From positions 1 through 18,438 of the forward strand of contig JBPCRW010000087.1 of the NCBI GenBank assembly GCA_050996405.1: 18,438 nt of DNA, in the 5' to 3' direction. The notes under the pieces were generated by a model. The model was not told the origin of the DNA and did no database searches. It saw nothing but the letters and a program-made list of their open reading frames with translations. The DNA comes from JBPCRW01 sp050996405 (GTDB taxonomy: Bacteria; Acidobacteriota; Blastocatellia; Pyrinomonadales; Pyrinomonadaceae). Below are positions 5,802 through 14,244 of this stretch, in pieces (positions within the stretch are counted from its first letter, which is position 1; each line of letters opens with the position of its first letter). Position numbers and translations under genes: made by a program.

Positions 5802-8636
5802 ATGCAAGCAGTATCAAAAATCAAAGAGACAATCGAAGTTCGCGGCGCGCGCGTTCATAATCTCAAAAACATTTCCGTCTCGCTTCCGCTTAATCAATTA
5901 ACGGTTATCACGGGCGTTTCCGGTTCGGGAAAATCCAGTTTAGCCTTTGACACGATTTATGCCGAAGGGCAGCGGCGTTATGTCGAATCTTTGTCGGCTT
6001 ACGCGCGGCAATTTCTCGAACGAATGGACAAACCCGACGTTGACGAAATTATCGGAATTGCGCCCGCGATTGCGATTCGTCAAAAGAATTCGACGCGCAA
6101 CCCGCGTTCGACCGTTGCCACGCAGACCGAAATTTATGATTACCTGCGACTTTTATTTGCGCGCGTCGGGCAGACTTTTTGCCACGTCTGCGGGCGCGAA
6201 GTAAAAAAAGATTCGCCCGAATCGGCGACAACCGAAATTTTGGAAACGCTTGAGACAGGCGCGAGATTTTATGTTCTTTTTCCAGCGCAATCGAACGAAG
6301 AAAAAATCCAAAGTTCAAAGTCCAAAGTCCAAAGTCCGATTCCACATCTTTTGAGTTTGATGCAGAAGGGTTTCACGCGCCTTTTTAGAGACGGCGAAAC
6401 TATCGAACTGCAAAAGCCGGAAGATTATCCTTTCGCCGATTTTGAAAATACTTTCGCGCTGGTCGACCGTCTGAAAGCAGACGCGGAAATTCGCCAGAGA
6501 CTGGTTGATTCGCTCGAAATTTGTTTTCGTGAATCGGGCGCGGCGATAATTCAAGAGGCAGAAGCCCGCGCGTCAGCAAGGGCGGAAAACGAAGAAGTCC
6601 AAATCCTAAAATTCTCCAACCGATTCATCTGCAAATACGACGGGACAATTTACGAAGAACCCGAACCGCGACTGTTCAGTTTCAACTCGCCGTTCGGCGC
6701 GTGTCCCGTCTGTCAGGGTTTCGGCAACACCATCGGCATCGATTACGAACGGGTCGTGCCGAACCCGCTGTTGTCGCTCAAACAAAACGCTATTGAGCCT
6801 TTTTCGCGCCCGCAATATGATTGGGCGAAAAAGGAATTATTAAAATTCGCCGACGATTACGATATTCCGACCAACGTTCCGTTTGCCGATTTAACCGTTG
6901 AACAGAAAAATTGGATTTTTGAAGGAACGGGAAAATGGCGCGGCGTGCGCGGATTTTTCAAATGGCTCGAAACGAAAAAGTATAAGCTGCACGTCCGCGT
7001 TTTTCTTTCTAAATTTCGCGGCTACGCGCTCTGCCCCGACTGTCACGGCGGAAGATTGCGGCAAGCGGCGCGCGACGTGAAAATCGCCGGACGGAATCTG
7101 CCGGAAACAGTCGCGCTTTCAATCAACGACGCACAAATTTTTTTCGACGAATTGAATCTGGATACCGAACGCGAAAAAATCGCCGAAAAACTTTTACTGG
7201 AAATTCGCCGTCGTCTGAAATTTTTGGTCGATGTCGGGCTTGATTATTTGACGCTCGACCGTCTCGCCTCGACGCTTTCGGGCGGCGAAGCGCAGCGCAT
7301 TCAGCTTGCGACAAATTTAGGCTCGCTGCTGGTCGGCGCGTTGTATGTTTTGGACGAGCCTTCGATTGGTTTGCATCCGCGCGACAATTCGCGGCTGGTC
7401 GAACTTTTGAAAAACCTGCGCGACATCGGCAACACGGTTTTAGTCGTCGAACACGACGAGGAAACGATGCGCTCGGCTGACCATATTTTGGACATCGGTC
7501 TGCACGCCGGAGAACTCGGCGGAAACGTCATTTTTGAAGGCGATTTTCCGGCACTCTTGAAAGATAAAAATTCGCTGACGGCAAAATATCTGCGCGGCGA
7601 AGCGGAAATAAAAGTTCCGCAGAAACGACGCGAGCCAGCCAAAGCGAAACTCGAAATCGAAGGCGCGCGCGAACATAATCTCAAAAATATCAACGTCGAG
7701 ATTCCGCTCGAAATGCTGGTTTGCGTGACCGGCGTTTCCGGTTCGGGCAAATCCACTTTGATTCACGATATTATTTACGCCGGACTAAAAAAACAGCGCG
7801 GCGAATGGCAGGGGCGCGTCGGGCTTTTTAAGGAATTGACGGGCGGCGATTTTATAGATGATGTCGTGCTGGTTGACCAATCGCCAATCGGCAGAACGCC
7901 GCGCTCGAATCCGGTCACTTATATTAAAGCCTACGACGCGATTCGAGAAGTTTTCGCCGCCGCCAACGCTTCAAAATCACACGGCTACGACCCGTCGCAT
8001 TTTTCGTTTAACGTGCCGGGCGGACGTTGCGAAGTTTGTCAGGGAAGCGGCACGGTGACAGTCGAAATGCAGTTTCTGGCAGATGTCGAATTAACCTGCG
8101 AAGAATGTCACGGCACGCGCTTTAAATCGGAAATTCTAGATGTCAAATACAAAGGCAAAAATATCGCCGACGTTTTGCAAATGACGATTCGTGAGGCTCT
8201 GATTTTTTTCAAAGATGTCAATAAACTCGTCAACAAATTAAAGGTTCTGGATGCGGTCGGATTAGGATATTTACGGCTCGGACAATCCGCCACAACCTTG
8301 AGCGGCGGCGAAGCGCAAAGAGTAAAGCTCGCCGCGCATCTCGCCACTAAAACAAAATCGAAAACGCTTTTTATTTTTGACGAACCAACCACCGGCTTGC
8401 ATTTCGACGACATCAATAAGCTGCTCGCCGCTTTCCGCGCTTTGATTGATAACGGCGGAAGCCTGCTCGTTATCGAACATAACTTGGATGTCATAAAAAC
8501 CGCCGATTACGTGATTGATTTAGGACCCGAAGGCGGCACGGGCGGCGGCGAAATCGTCGCCATCGGAACGCCTGAAGAAATTGCTGAAAATAAGGATTCA
8601 TACACGGGAAGATATTTGAAAGATTATCTGAAATAA
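5802..8636 (+). CDS. uvrA: Excinuclease ABC subunit A
   Basis: The 944-residue UvrA is the damage-sensing ATPase of nucleotide excision repair, working as a dimer that loads UvrB. Two ABC modules are complete. The first has Walker A GVSGSGKSS (38-46), signature LSGGEAQR near 490 and Walker B LYVLDEPSIGLHPRD. The second has GVSGSGKST near 643, LSGGEAQR near 832 and LFIFDEPTTGLHFDD. Zinc-binding cysteines are present: C300/C303 with C411/C414 (ACPVCQG, LCPDCHGG), and near 743/746 (RCEVCQG) with TCEECHG. The length is normal for the family. ATG 5802 has an AAGGA site 13 bases upstream, somewhat far. Residues about 168-179 (KIQSSKSKVQSP) are encoded by a heptamer array in the variable region after the first CXXCG; frame is kept. 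The 3' end is convergent with the DUF2695 gene, with one base between stops. Confidence 0.97.
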   Translation: MQAVSKIKETIEVRGARVHNLKNISVSLPLNQLTVITGVSGSGKSSLAFDTIYAEGQRRYVESLSAYARQFLERMDKPDVDEIIGIAPAIAIRQKNSTRNPRSTVATQTEIYDYLRLLFARVGQTFCHVCGREVKKDSPESATTEILETLETGARFYVLFPAQSNEEKIQSSKSKVQSPIPHLLSLMQKGFTRLFRDGETIELQKPEDYPFADFENTFALVDRLKADAEIRQRLVDSLEICFRESGAAIIQEAEARASARAENEEVQILKFSNRFICKYDGTIYEEPEPRLFSFNSPFGACPVCQGFGNTIGIDYERVVPNPLLSLKQNAIEPFSRPQYDWAKKELLKFADDYDIPTNVPFADLTVEQKNWIFEGTGKWRGVRGFFKWLETKKYKLHVRVFLSKFRGYALCPDCHGGRLRQAARDVKIAGRNLPETVALSINDAQIFFDELNLDTEREKIAEKLLLEIRRRLKFLVDVGLDYLTLDRLASTLSGGEAQRIQLATNLGSLLVGALYVLDEPSIGLHPRDNSRLVELLKNLRDIGNTVLVVEHDEETMRSADHILDIGLHAGELGGNVIFEGDFPALLKDKNSLTAKYLRGEAEIKVPQKRREPAKAKLEIEGAREHNLKNINVEIPLEMLVCVTGVSGSGKSTLIHDIIYAGLKKQRGEWQGRVGLFKELTGGDFIDDVVLVDQSPIGRTPRSNPVTYIKAYDAIREVFAAANASKSHGYDPSHFSFNVPGGRCEVCQGSGTVTVEMQFLADVELTCEECHGTRFKSEILDVKYKGKNIADVLQMTIREALIFFKDVNKLVNKLKVLDAVGLGYLRLGQSATTLSGGEAQRVKLAAHLATKTKSKTLFIFDEPTTGLHFDDINKLLAAFRALIDNGGSLLVIEHNLDVIKTADYVIDLGPEGGTGGGEIVAIGTPEEIAENKDSYTGRYLKDYLK
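6307..6337 (+). repeat. TYCAAAG heptanucleotide array inside uvrA
   Basis: Four heptamers (TCCAAAG, TTCAAAG, TCCAAAG, TCCAAAG) plus TCC encode a hydrophilic Ser/Lys/Gln stretch in UvrA. The unit is the same as the array in aroDE. Confidence 0.85.
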
Positions 8637-8637
8637 C

Positions 8638-8937
8638 TCAGTCAAATGCTTTCCGCCATTCGGGAACGATTTCTTCTAAAACTTTGCAGTCGCAGTAGCC
8701 GCCGTTTTTGCTGAGCCACGCGGTGACTTTCGGAAAGTTCAAACGATTTTCCATCATAAACTGCATCGCGTAACGCAGACTGTGATTGCAATTTTCCTTT
8801 TCCAGTTTTGTTTCGAGATAGTCGAATAAATCTTCAATTTTTTCTTTCGGCGCGGGCAGATTTTCGAGAAACATTTCGAGTTCCTCGCCGCTCATCTGCT
8901 CCAGATTTTCAATTTCCCTTTTTCTGACAATCGGCAT
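8638..8937 (-). CDS. DUF2695 family small protein
   Basis: The 99-residue soluble, acidic protein starts at ATG 8937, with GGGAG 12 bases upstream. The N-terminal half is helical and charged (EQMSGEELEMFLENLPAPKE). The C-terminal half carries the conserved-looking segment TAWLSKNGGYCDCKVLEEIV, with a Gly-Gly-X-Cys-X-Cys motif typical of DUF2695, and ends near EIVPEWRKAF. A conserved Cys-Asp-Cys could bind metal, but the family function is unknown to me. It starts four bases after the MFS stop codon, so both are likely on one transcript. Its stop faces the uvrA stop with a single base between. Confidence 0.75.
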   Translation of the reverse strand: MPIVRKREIENLEQMSGEELEMFLENLPAPKEKIEDLFDYLETKLEKENCNHSLRYAMQFMMENRLNFPKVTAWLSKNGGYCDCKVLEEIVPEWRKAFD

Positions 8938-8941
8938 AATT

Positions 8942-10219
8942 TTAAAATTCTCCCTGTGAAATTCTTCCTATTTCGCTTTCGCGCGTGCGTTCTTCAAACT
9001 CCCGCCGCACGACTCCGGCGCGTCCATCATACATAATAAATTTCGGTAAAAACAAAGCTAATCCGGCGACCGACGCGACGCATAAAACGCCGCCCGAAAC
9101 GAGCGCGATTTTCAATCCGAAATGTTCCGCGACGATTCCCATTTTCGCACTCCCCAGCATCGGACCCGTCAAAAAAGAAATCATTTCGATGCTCGCCAGC
9201 CTGCCGCGCAGATAATTCGGAATCGTTTGATTCCAAATAATACCGCGAAAAATTCCCGAAATCATATCGAAAAATCCCGCCGTTCCGAGAAACAAAAGCG
9301 CGAACGCGATGCTGTCCGTCCAGCCGAAAAAAATAATCGCCATGCCCCACAAGACGGCGGCGAGCGTCACCATCAAACCGTGTTTGTGAACGCGCTTTGT
9401 CCAGCCCGAAGTCAAACTCGCCAGCAGCGCACCGGCGGCAAGCGCGGCGGGGAAAAATCCGACGTATTCTTCGCCGTAAATAGTCGCCAGTGCCGGATAA
9501 AGTGCCTGCGGCATCGCAAAAAACATCGCGGCAATGTCAATCAAATAAGTTCCCAAAAGCTCTTGACGGCTTGCGGCGTAGCGGCAGCCTTCAATGACGC
9601 TTTTCAAACTCGGACGCTCGGCGTTTTCGGGCGCAGGCACGGCGTTTATTAAAAATACCGCGCCGAGCGAAGCGGCGAACGTGAATAAATCAATCGCGTA
9701 AGCAATCGTCGTGCTAAGCTGCGTGACGATAATTCCGGCAATCGCCGGAGAGACGATTGCGCCGACGTTAAAACGAATCGAGTTTAAAGCCGAAACCGCC
9801 GCTATCAAATCGCGCGGAATAATTTTCTGAATCAGCGATTCAAACGCCGGACGTTGGACGGCGGCAAGTCCGGCGTGAATCGCCACCGATACGAATAAAA
9901 TCCAGATTTGCGGGCGCGGCAAAAACGAATTTATTAACAAAATTGTCGTTACAATCGTCTGCCCGATTTCCGTCAGCCGCAGCATTTTCCGTTTGTCCAG
10001 CGCGTCCGCCAGCGCGCCGCCCAAAAACGCCAGACAAAACATCGGCACAAATTCCGCCAGATAAAGATAGCCGACCATTTCCGACGATTTCGTGAGTTCA
10101 AACATCTGCCAAGGCACGACGATAAACGTCATCATCGAACCGAAAAACGAAATAAGCTGACCGAAAAAAAGCAGGCGATAATCGCGCGAAATCTTGAGCG
10201 GCGAAATGTCCAAAATCAT
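8942..10219 (-). CDS. MFS_3-type (EntS-like) major facilitator exporter
   Basis: The 425-residue, about 12-helix transporter belongs to the branch that includes the enterobactin exporter EntS. The N-terminus reads SRDYRLLFFGQLISFFGSMM. The motif-A loop GGALADALDKRKML follows helix 2, and helix 5 contains NSIRFNVGAIVSPAIAGIIV, both typical of the family. The C-terminus after FLPKFIMYDG is a charged cytoplasmic tail. It probably exports a small molecule by proton antiport from the inner membrane; the substrate cannot be told. Start choice is uncertain: ATG 10219 has no clear ribosome site, and an in-frame TTG at 10258 would extend the protein by 13 residues across a repeat element. The DUF2695 gene follows after four bases. 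Confidence 0.85.
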   Translation of the reverse strand: MILDISPLKISRDYRLLFFGQLISFFGSMMTFIVVPWQMFELTKSSEMVGYLYLAEFVPMFCLAFLGGALADALDKRKMLRLTEIGQTIVTTILLINSFLPRPQIWILFVSVAIHAGLAAVQRPAFESLIQKIIPRDLIAAVSALNSIRFNVGAIVSPAIAGIIVTQLSTTIAYAIDLFTFAASLGAVFLINAVPAPENAERPSLKSVIEGCRYAASRQELLGTYLIDIAAMFFAMPQALYPALATIYGEEYVGFFPAALAAGALLASLTSGWTKRVHKHGLMVTLAAVLWGMAIIFFGWTDSIAFALLFLGTAGFFDMISGIFRGIIWNQTIPNYLRGRLASIEMISFLTGPMLGSAKMGIVAEHFGLKIALVSGGVLCVASVAGLALFLPKFIMYDGRAGVVRREFEERTRESEIGRISQGEF

Positions 10220-10225
10220 AAGAAA

Positions 10226-10312
10226 ATTCAAACGGGATAAACAGAATTTGGACGACAATTCAAATTTTAATTTCGAGTTTTATCCTGCAAATTCCGTTCA
10301 TCCCGTTTGAAT
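10226..10312. repeat. Period-9 inverted-repeat element between cca and the MFS gene
   Basis: The ends are a perfect 13-base inverted repeat: ATTCAAACGGGAT (10226-10238) and ATCCCGTTTGAAT (10300-10312). Inside, nine-base units related to ATCCTGNNN run toward the ends (ATCCTGCAA, ATTCCGTTC, ATCCCGTTT). The last base overlaps the cca stop codon. The element covers the region upstream of the MFS start. A sister element sits upstream of cca. Confidence 0.8.
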
Positions 10313-11688
10313 TATTGTATCAGTTTTTTCGCCGCGTTAAGTGCTTCGTCTAAATTTGAAATTTGCCCGTCAAGCTGCATTTCATACACTGCGTCGAGAA
10401 TTTCTCCAAATCGCGGCGAAGGTTTTAATCCGAGTTCTTTTAAATGCCTGCCCATCAAAACCGGCGACGGAGCTTTTTGTTCGACCGCTAATTCTTTTAC
10501 CCGTTCGATAAACCATTCCTGCGCCTCAGCCTTAAACCATTTTTCGCGCGGCAGCCATTTGGGATTTCTGCCCAAACTGTCGGCTTTTGACACACGATAA
10601 AGCAAATCCGGCTCGACCTTTCTTGCAAGGCGGCGAAACGCGCCGTCGCCGGGCGGATTTTTGTAAAACATTCCGGGCAGCAAATGATAACGGACAAGTT
10701 GGACGACCTGCCCGCGCGCGTCAAATCCGTTTATCGTAAAAATTCCCAGAGTATCTAAAAATGAAATCGTCGGCTCGACTCCGGCTTCGTCGTGCGCGTG
10801 CGAACGCCATTTACCATCAAAAAATCTGGTCGTCGCGGGCTTTCCGAAATCGTGGCAAATCGCGCCGAGCATCACCGTAATTTTTTTTGCATACGGCAAA
10901 TCGTCAATTAATTTTCGCGCTTCGTCCGTCGTCATCAGCGAATGCGTCCAAACGTCACCTTCGGGATGCCATTCTTTTTGCTGCGGCACGCCGACGAGTG
11001 CTTCCATTTCTGGAAAAAGCTGTTTGACGGCATTTAAATCGTAAAGCCACTGCAAACCAATTGAAGGTTTTTCGGCTTTCAAGAGAATTTTTTCAAACTC
11101 GCCCCAGATTCTTTCGCGCGGCAAATCCGTGACATCAATCGCGCGGCAAATCTCGACGGTTTCCGCGTCAATCGCAAAATCGAACCGCGCGGCAAACTGC
11201 GCCGCTCGCAAAACTCTCAGAGAATCTTCGGCAAAAGTTTCGCTCGAAACGACGCGCAGAATTTTATTTTTTAAATCTTCGCGCCCGCCGTAAATGTCAA
11301 TAATTTCGTCCGTCAGCGCGTCTTTCAAAATCGCGTTTATCGTAAAATCGCGGCGTTTGGCGGCTTCCGCGAAACTCATATCCTTGTCGCCTTCGACAAC
11401 AAAACCGCGATGCCCCTTTCCGGTTTTCCTCTCGCGGCGCGGAAGCGCGACATCTAAATCCTGACCGATTTTATAAACCGTGAACGCTTCGCCGACCGCA
11501 TCAACTCTGCCAAATTTTTCTAGAATTTCTCTCAAGCGCGGCGGCTCGATGCCGTAAATTTCCAAATCCCAATCCTTCGGCTCAACATTCATCAATTCAT
11601 CGCGCACACAGCCGCCGACGAGCATCGCGCGTCCGCCGGTTGGTTTGACGATTTCGGTAAGGCTTTTGATTTTTTCGGGTAATTTCAT
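10312..11688 (-). CDS. cca: CCA tRNA nucleotidyltransferase with HD domain
   Basis: The 458-residue class II nucleotidyltransferase adds or repairs the 3' CCA of tRNAs. Visible motifs in order: LVGGCVRDE (23-31), the metal-binding acidic pair in KDWDLEIYG (D41, E43), and RRDFTINAI (112-120). They are followed by the helix-rich RVLRAAQFAARF (158-169) and a neck region with DLPRERIWGEFEKIL. A C-terminal HD phosphohydrolase-type domain shows H249, H279-D280 (ICHDFGK) and H299. That layout occurs in bacterial Cca proteins with added phosphatase/phosphodiesterase activity. It is possible that the protein is instead a poly(A) polymerase relative; sequence alone does not fully exclude this. The ATG at 11688 has no clear ribosome site. 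It lies downstream of glyS, and both flanks carry period-9 inverted repeats. Confidence 0.9.
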   Translation of the reverse strand: MKLPEKIKSLTEIVKPTGGRAMLVGGCVRDELMNVEPKDWDLEIYGIEPPRLREILEKFGRVDAVGEAFTVYKIGQDLDVALPRRERKTGKGHRGFVVEGDKDMSFAEAAKRRDFTINAILKDALTDEIIDIYGGREDLKNKILRVVSSETFAEDSLRVLRAAQFAARFDFAIDAETVEICRAIDVTDLPRERIWGEFEKILLKAEKPSIGLQWLYDLNAVKQLFPEMEALVGVPQQKEWHPEGDVWTHSLMTTDEARKLIDDLPYAKKITVMLGAICHDFGKPATTRFFDGKWRSHAHDEAGVEPTISFLDTLGIFTINGFDARGQVVQLVRYHLLPGMFYKNPPGDGAFRRLARKVEPDLLYRVSKADSLGRNPKWLPREKWFKAEAQEWFIERVKELAVEQKAPSPVLMGRHLKELGLKPSPRFGEILDAVYEMQLDGQISNLDEALNAAKKLIQ

Positions 11689-11698
11689 TTAACCGCAA

Positions 11699-11769
11699 AT
11701 TCAAACAGGATGGACAGCGTATTCAGGATAAAACAAAAATCCTGCTTATCCTGTCTATCCTGTTTGAAT
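11699..11769. repeat. Period-9 inverted-repeat element between glyS and cca
   Basis: Terminal arms ATTCAAACAGGATGGACAG (11699-11717) and CTGTCTATCCTGTTTGAAT (11751-11769) match at 18 of 19 positions. The inner part holds a second hairpin (CAGGAT/ATCCTG) and the direct nine-base series ATCCTGCTT, ATCCTGTCT, ATCCTGTTT. It fills nearly the whole gap between glyS and cca and would fold into a long hairpin in their transcript. Confidence 0.85.
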
Positions 11770-11774
11770 AATTT

Positions 11775-13172
11775 TCAGCTTAAACGCTTTCGTAGATAAT
11801 CCTTCAATTCGGAAACCGAAACTCTTTCCTGCTCCCAAGTGTCGCGGTCGCGCACCGTCACCGCGCCGTCTTCTAAAGATTCGTGGTCAACCGTCACGCA
11901 GAACGGTGTTCCGATTTCGTCCTGCCGCGCATACAATTTTCCGATGCCGCCCGTGTCGTCATAAACGGTTCGCATCGCGGGCAGCAAATCTTTTTTTATC
12001 GCTTTCGCCATTTGCACAATTTCCGGTTTGTTTTTCGCTAGCGGCAGAACTGCGACTTTGATTGGCGCGAGTTCGGGTTTTAATTTTAAGATGACGCGCG
12101 TCTCGTTTTTTGCGTTCGTTTTTTCCGTGTAAGCGTCCATCAAAACGGCAAGCAGAGTGCGATTTACGCCGACGGCAGGTTCGATGACATACGGATAAAA
12201 TCGCTGTTGTGTCGCGGCGTCGAAATACGATAAATCTTCGGTCGAAGCTGGATTTAAACGTGTGTCTTCCGCGTCTGCAGGCTTTTGCGAGTGCGTTTTT
12301 AAATCAAAATCTGTGCGATTGGCAATTCCCATCAGTTCGTCAAACTGCTTTTCCGCGTCGTCGCGTTCGGGAAAAAAGCGATACAAAATATCAACCGTTC
12401 TTTCGGCGTAATGCGCGAGTTCGTCTTTCGACTGCTCGTAAAGTTTTAAGTTTTCGCGCGAAATTCCAAGTCTATGAAACCATTCTTGAAAGCTGTCAAT
12501 AAATTCCTGTTGAATGCGCGGCGCGTCTTCCGGTCGGCAGAAATATTCCATTTCCATCTGCTCAAATTCTCTGGTGCGAAAAATAAAGTTTCCGGGCGTA
12601 ACTTCGTTGCGGAACGCCTTGCCGATTTGCGCGATGCCAAACGGCAATTTGCGGCGTGAAGTGTCTAAAACATTTTTGAAATTGATAAAAATTCCCTGCG
12701 CCGTTTCCGGTCTTAAATATGCCAGAGCCGATTCGTCTTCATCGGATGAAACCGCGCCGACCGTCGTGCGAAACATCAAATTAAATTCGCGGGCTTCGGT
12801 TAAATCGCATTCTTTGTCTTCGCCGGGATGCGCCGACGGATGTTTCGGACATTGCGCGTCCTGCAATTTGTCGAGCCGGAATCTTTCCTTGCACGTTCGG
12901 CAATCAACGAGCGGGTCGCTGAAAGTCGTTTCGTGACCGGAGTATTTCCATACGAGCCGGTTTTGAATAATCGAAGAATCCAAGCCTTCGATGTCGTCGC
13001 GCTCAAAAACGAGCATGCGCCACCAGGATTTTTTGATGTTGTTGGCTAATTCGACTCCGAGCGAGCCGTAATCCCAACTGCTGCCCAAACCGCCGTAAAT
13101 GTCCGATGCCGGAAAAACAAATCCGCGCCGTTTTGCTAAAGAGACGATTGTTTCAATGTTTGATGCTGACAT
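11775..13172 (-). CDS. glyS: Glycyl-tRNA synthetase, dimeric (alpha2) type
   Basis: The 465-residue class II synthetase is of the single-chain, eukaryote/archaea-like type, not the alpha2beta2 GlyQ/GlyS enzyme. Motifs: SLAKRRGFVFPASDIYGG at the N-terminus, FNLMFRTTVG near 130-139, and RPETAQGIFINFKNV. Motif 2 (GKAFRNEVTPGNFIFRTREF) spans 184-203 and motif 3 is EPAVGVNRTLL. A short insertion with C91/C94/C108 could hold zinc. The C-terminal anticodon-binding domain begins near KPELAPIKVAVLPLAKNK. The protein is cytosolic. ATG 13172 has no evident ribosome site and is preceded immediately by a GTAAATG-type heptamer array. It is likely cotranscribed with cca through the repeat element between them. 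Confidence 0.96.
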   Translation of the reverse strand: MSASNIETIVSLAKRRGFVFPASDIYGGLGSSWDYGSLGVELANNIKKSWWRMLVFERDDIEGLDSSIIQNRLVWKYSGHETTFSDPLVDCRTCKERFRLDKLQDAQCPKHPSAHPGEDKECDLTEAREFNLMFRTTVGAVSSDEDESALAYLRPETAQGIFINFKNVLDTSRRKLPFGIAQIGKAFRNEVTPGNFIFRTREFEQMEMEYFCRPEDAPRIQQEFIDSFQEWFHRLGISRENLKLYEQSKDELAHYAERTVDILYRFFPERDDAEKQFDELMGIANRTDFDLKTHSQKPADAEDTRLNPASTEDLSYFDAATQQRFYPYVIEPAVGVNRTLLAVLMDAYTEKTNAKNETRVILKLKPELAPIKVAVLPLAKNKPEIVQMAKAIKKDLLPAMRTVYDDTGGIGKLYARQDEIGTPFCVTVDHESLEDGAVTVRDRDTWEQERVSVSELKDYLRKRLS

Positions 13173-13178
13173 AATTTT

Positions 13179-13220
13179 GTAAAATGTAAATGGTAAATGT
13201 TGAGTGTTGAAAAGTAAAAG
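13179..13220. repeat. GTAAATG-type heptanucleotide array upstream of glyS
   Basis: Six uninterrupted heptamers read GTAAAAT, GTAAATG, GTAAATG, TTGAGTG, TTGAAAA, GTAAAAG. They run from six bases before the glyS start codon (minus strand) into the left arm of the hairpin at 13210-13249. Confidence 0.7.
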
Positions 13221-13249
13221 GACGAGCCGAAACTCGTCCTTTTACTTTT
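13210..13249 (-). terminator. Strong hairpin terminator after the PEGA/OmpA-like gene
   Basis: A perfect 17-pair inverted repeat, AAAAGTAAAAGGACGAG (13210-13226) and CTCGTCCTTTTACTTTT (13233-13249), has a six-base loop. On the minus strand it follows the stop at 13270 by about 20 bases and ends in TTTTACTTTTC. It is nearly symmetrical, so it could act in both directions, and glyS transcripts must start below it or read through. Confidence 0.75.
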
Positions 13250-13269
13250 ATAAAAGTTTTCGCAAAATT

Positions 13270-14220
13270 TTATTGCGGCACGGGCGGCTGCGCTCCGGGC
13301 GGAATAATCCACAGTTCATAAGTTGTATGAGCTTTCGTTCCCCATTTGGTGATGACGATGCGGCTTGGGTCAAGCCCCTTGGCTCTGACCAGATAATCCA
13401 GCGCGCGCTTGCTCAGTTTATCTACATCGCCGCGCTTGACGCTTTCCTTATCCGTGCCTTGATACATAATAATATAGGCTTGCGAGTCGGGAACGCTCTG
13501 CACCTGAATGACATAATTATCGAGCCGCGCTTTGTCGTCGTCAAAAGATTTCGACTCAAACATATCGAAACGAAACGGCTGCGGCGGTTTAACCACTTCA
13601 ACCCCAGTCGTCACGGAATTTCTCTGCTGGCAGGTCGCGCCATAAACATCGTCGGTCACGTCAAGTTCAGCGGTAATTGGCTGGTTGCCAATACCTTTCG
13701 TGTCAACCGTAATAGAAGGCGTGCCGAGACCGCTGGTAATCTGCGCTGAATTCGGCGAAACTTTCCAGCGATATGTTAAAGGAACTGCCGCCGGAATAAG
13801 ATTTGTAGCGACGAACGTAATCAAATCGCCTTCGACCACTCTTTCGGGACCGTCAACGCGAACATTATACGGGCAAGGACGTTCGGTTCGTTCCTCAATA
13901 GTTTTCAAACAAACGCAGTTTCTGACACCTTTTCTAATTTCGATGTCTTTGGTCCAGATTTTTCCGTTCGGACCTTCGACTTCGACGCGGTGCATTCCAG
14001 GCGTGAGATAAAATTCGTTGGCAGTTCCGACACCGCTCATTCCGACCTGCACGCCGTCAACTCTGACCACTTGCGGATTCGGCGTGGTTTTTACGGAAAG
14101 GATTCCGGTGTTTTTCGGAATTTTATTTTTGTCGTCTTTGCTGGCGGCAAAGGCGTTTGCCGTTAAGCCCGCAATAATCAATCCGATGGTTAGCAAAAAT
14201 TTGCAGCGTGTCTTTAACAT
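13270..14220 (-). CDS. Secreted PEGA/PKD-like protein with OmpA-like C-terminus
   Basis: The 316-residue exported protein has a clear signal peptide (MLKTRCKFLLTIGLIIAGLT, cleavage near ANAFA-A). Residues about 38-96 resemble a PEGA domain (GILSVKTTPNPQVVRVDGVQ, then LTPGMHRVEVEGPNGKIW). Residues about 118-205 look like a PKD/Ig-like beta domain (LTYRWKVSPNSAQITSG, ITAELDVTDD). The C-terminal part (233-308) resembles an OmpA-like fold (KLSKRALDYLVRAKGLDPSR, IVITKWGTKAH), although the peptidoglycan-contact residues are not obvious. Cysteines at 102, 104, 116 and 197 could pair in the periplasm. It probably acts as an envelope structural or anchoring protein; no enzyme motif is present. ATG 14220 has a GAGGTG site about 10 bases upstream and its own promoter. 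The domain calls are from pattern only. Confidence 0.7.
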   Translation of the reverse strand: MLKTRCKFLLTIGLIIAGLTANAFAASKDDKNKIPKNTGILSVKTTPNPQVVRVDGVQVGMSGVGTANEFYLTPGMHRVEVEGPNGKIWTKDIEIRKGVRNCVCLKTIEERTERPCPYNVRVDGPERVVEGDLITFVATNLIPAAVPLTYRWKVSPNSAQITSGLGTPSITVDTKGIGNQPITAELDVTDDVYGATCQQRNSVTTGVEVVKPPQPFRFDMFESKSFDDDKARLDNYVIQVQSVPDSQAYIIMYQGTDKESVKRGDVDKLSKRALDYLVRAKGLDPSRIVITKWGTKAHTTYELWIIPPGAQPPVPQ

Positions 14221-14244
14221 TTCTTATTTTCACCTCAAACAATT

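Noticed and set aside
7301..7756. A minus-strand open frame of 151 codons inside uvrA
   Set aside because: It is antisense to the ABC signature region, whose protein motifs are unambiguous. It is typical mirror-frame openness in this codon usage.
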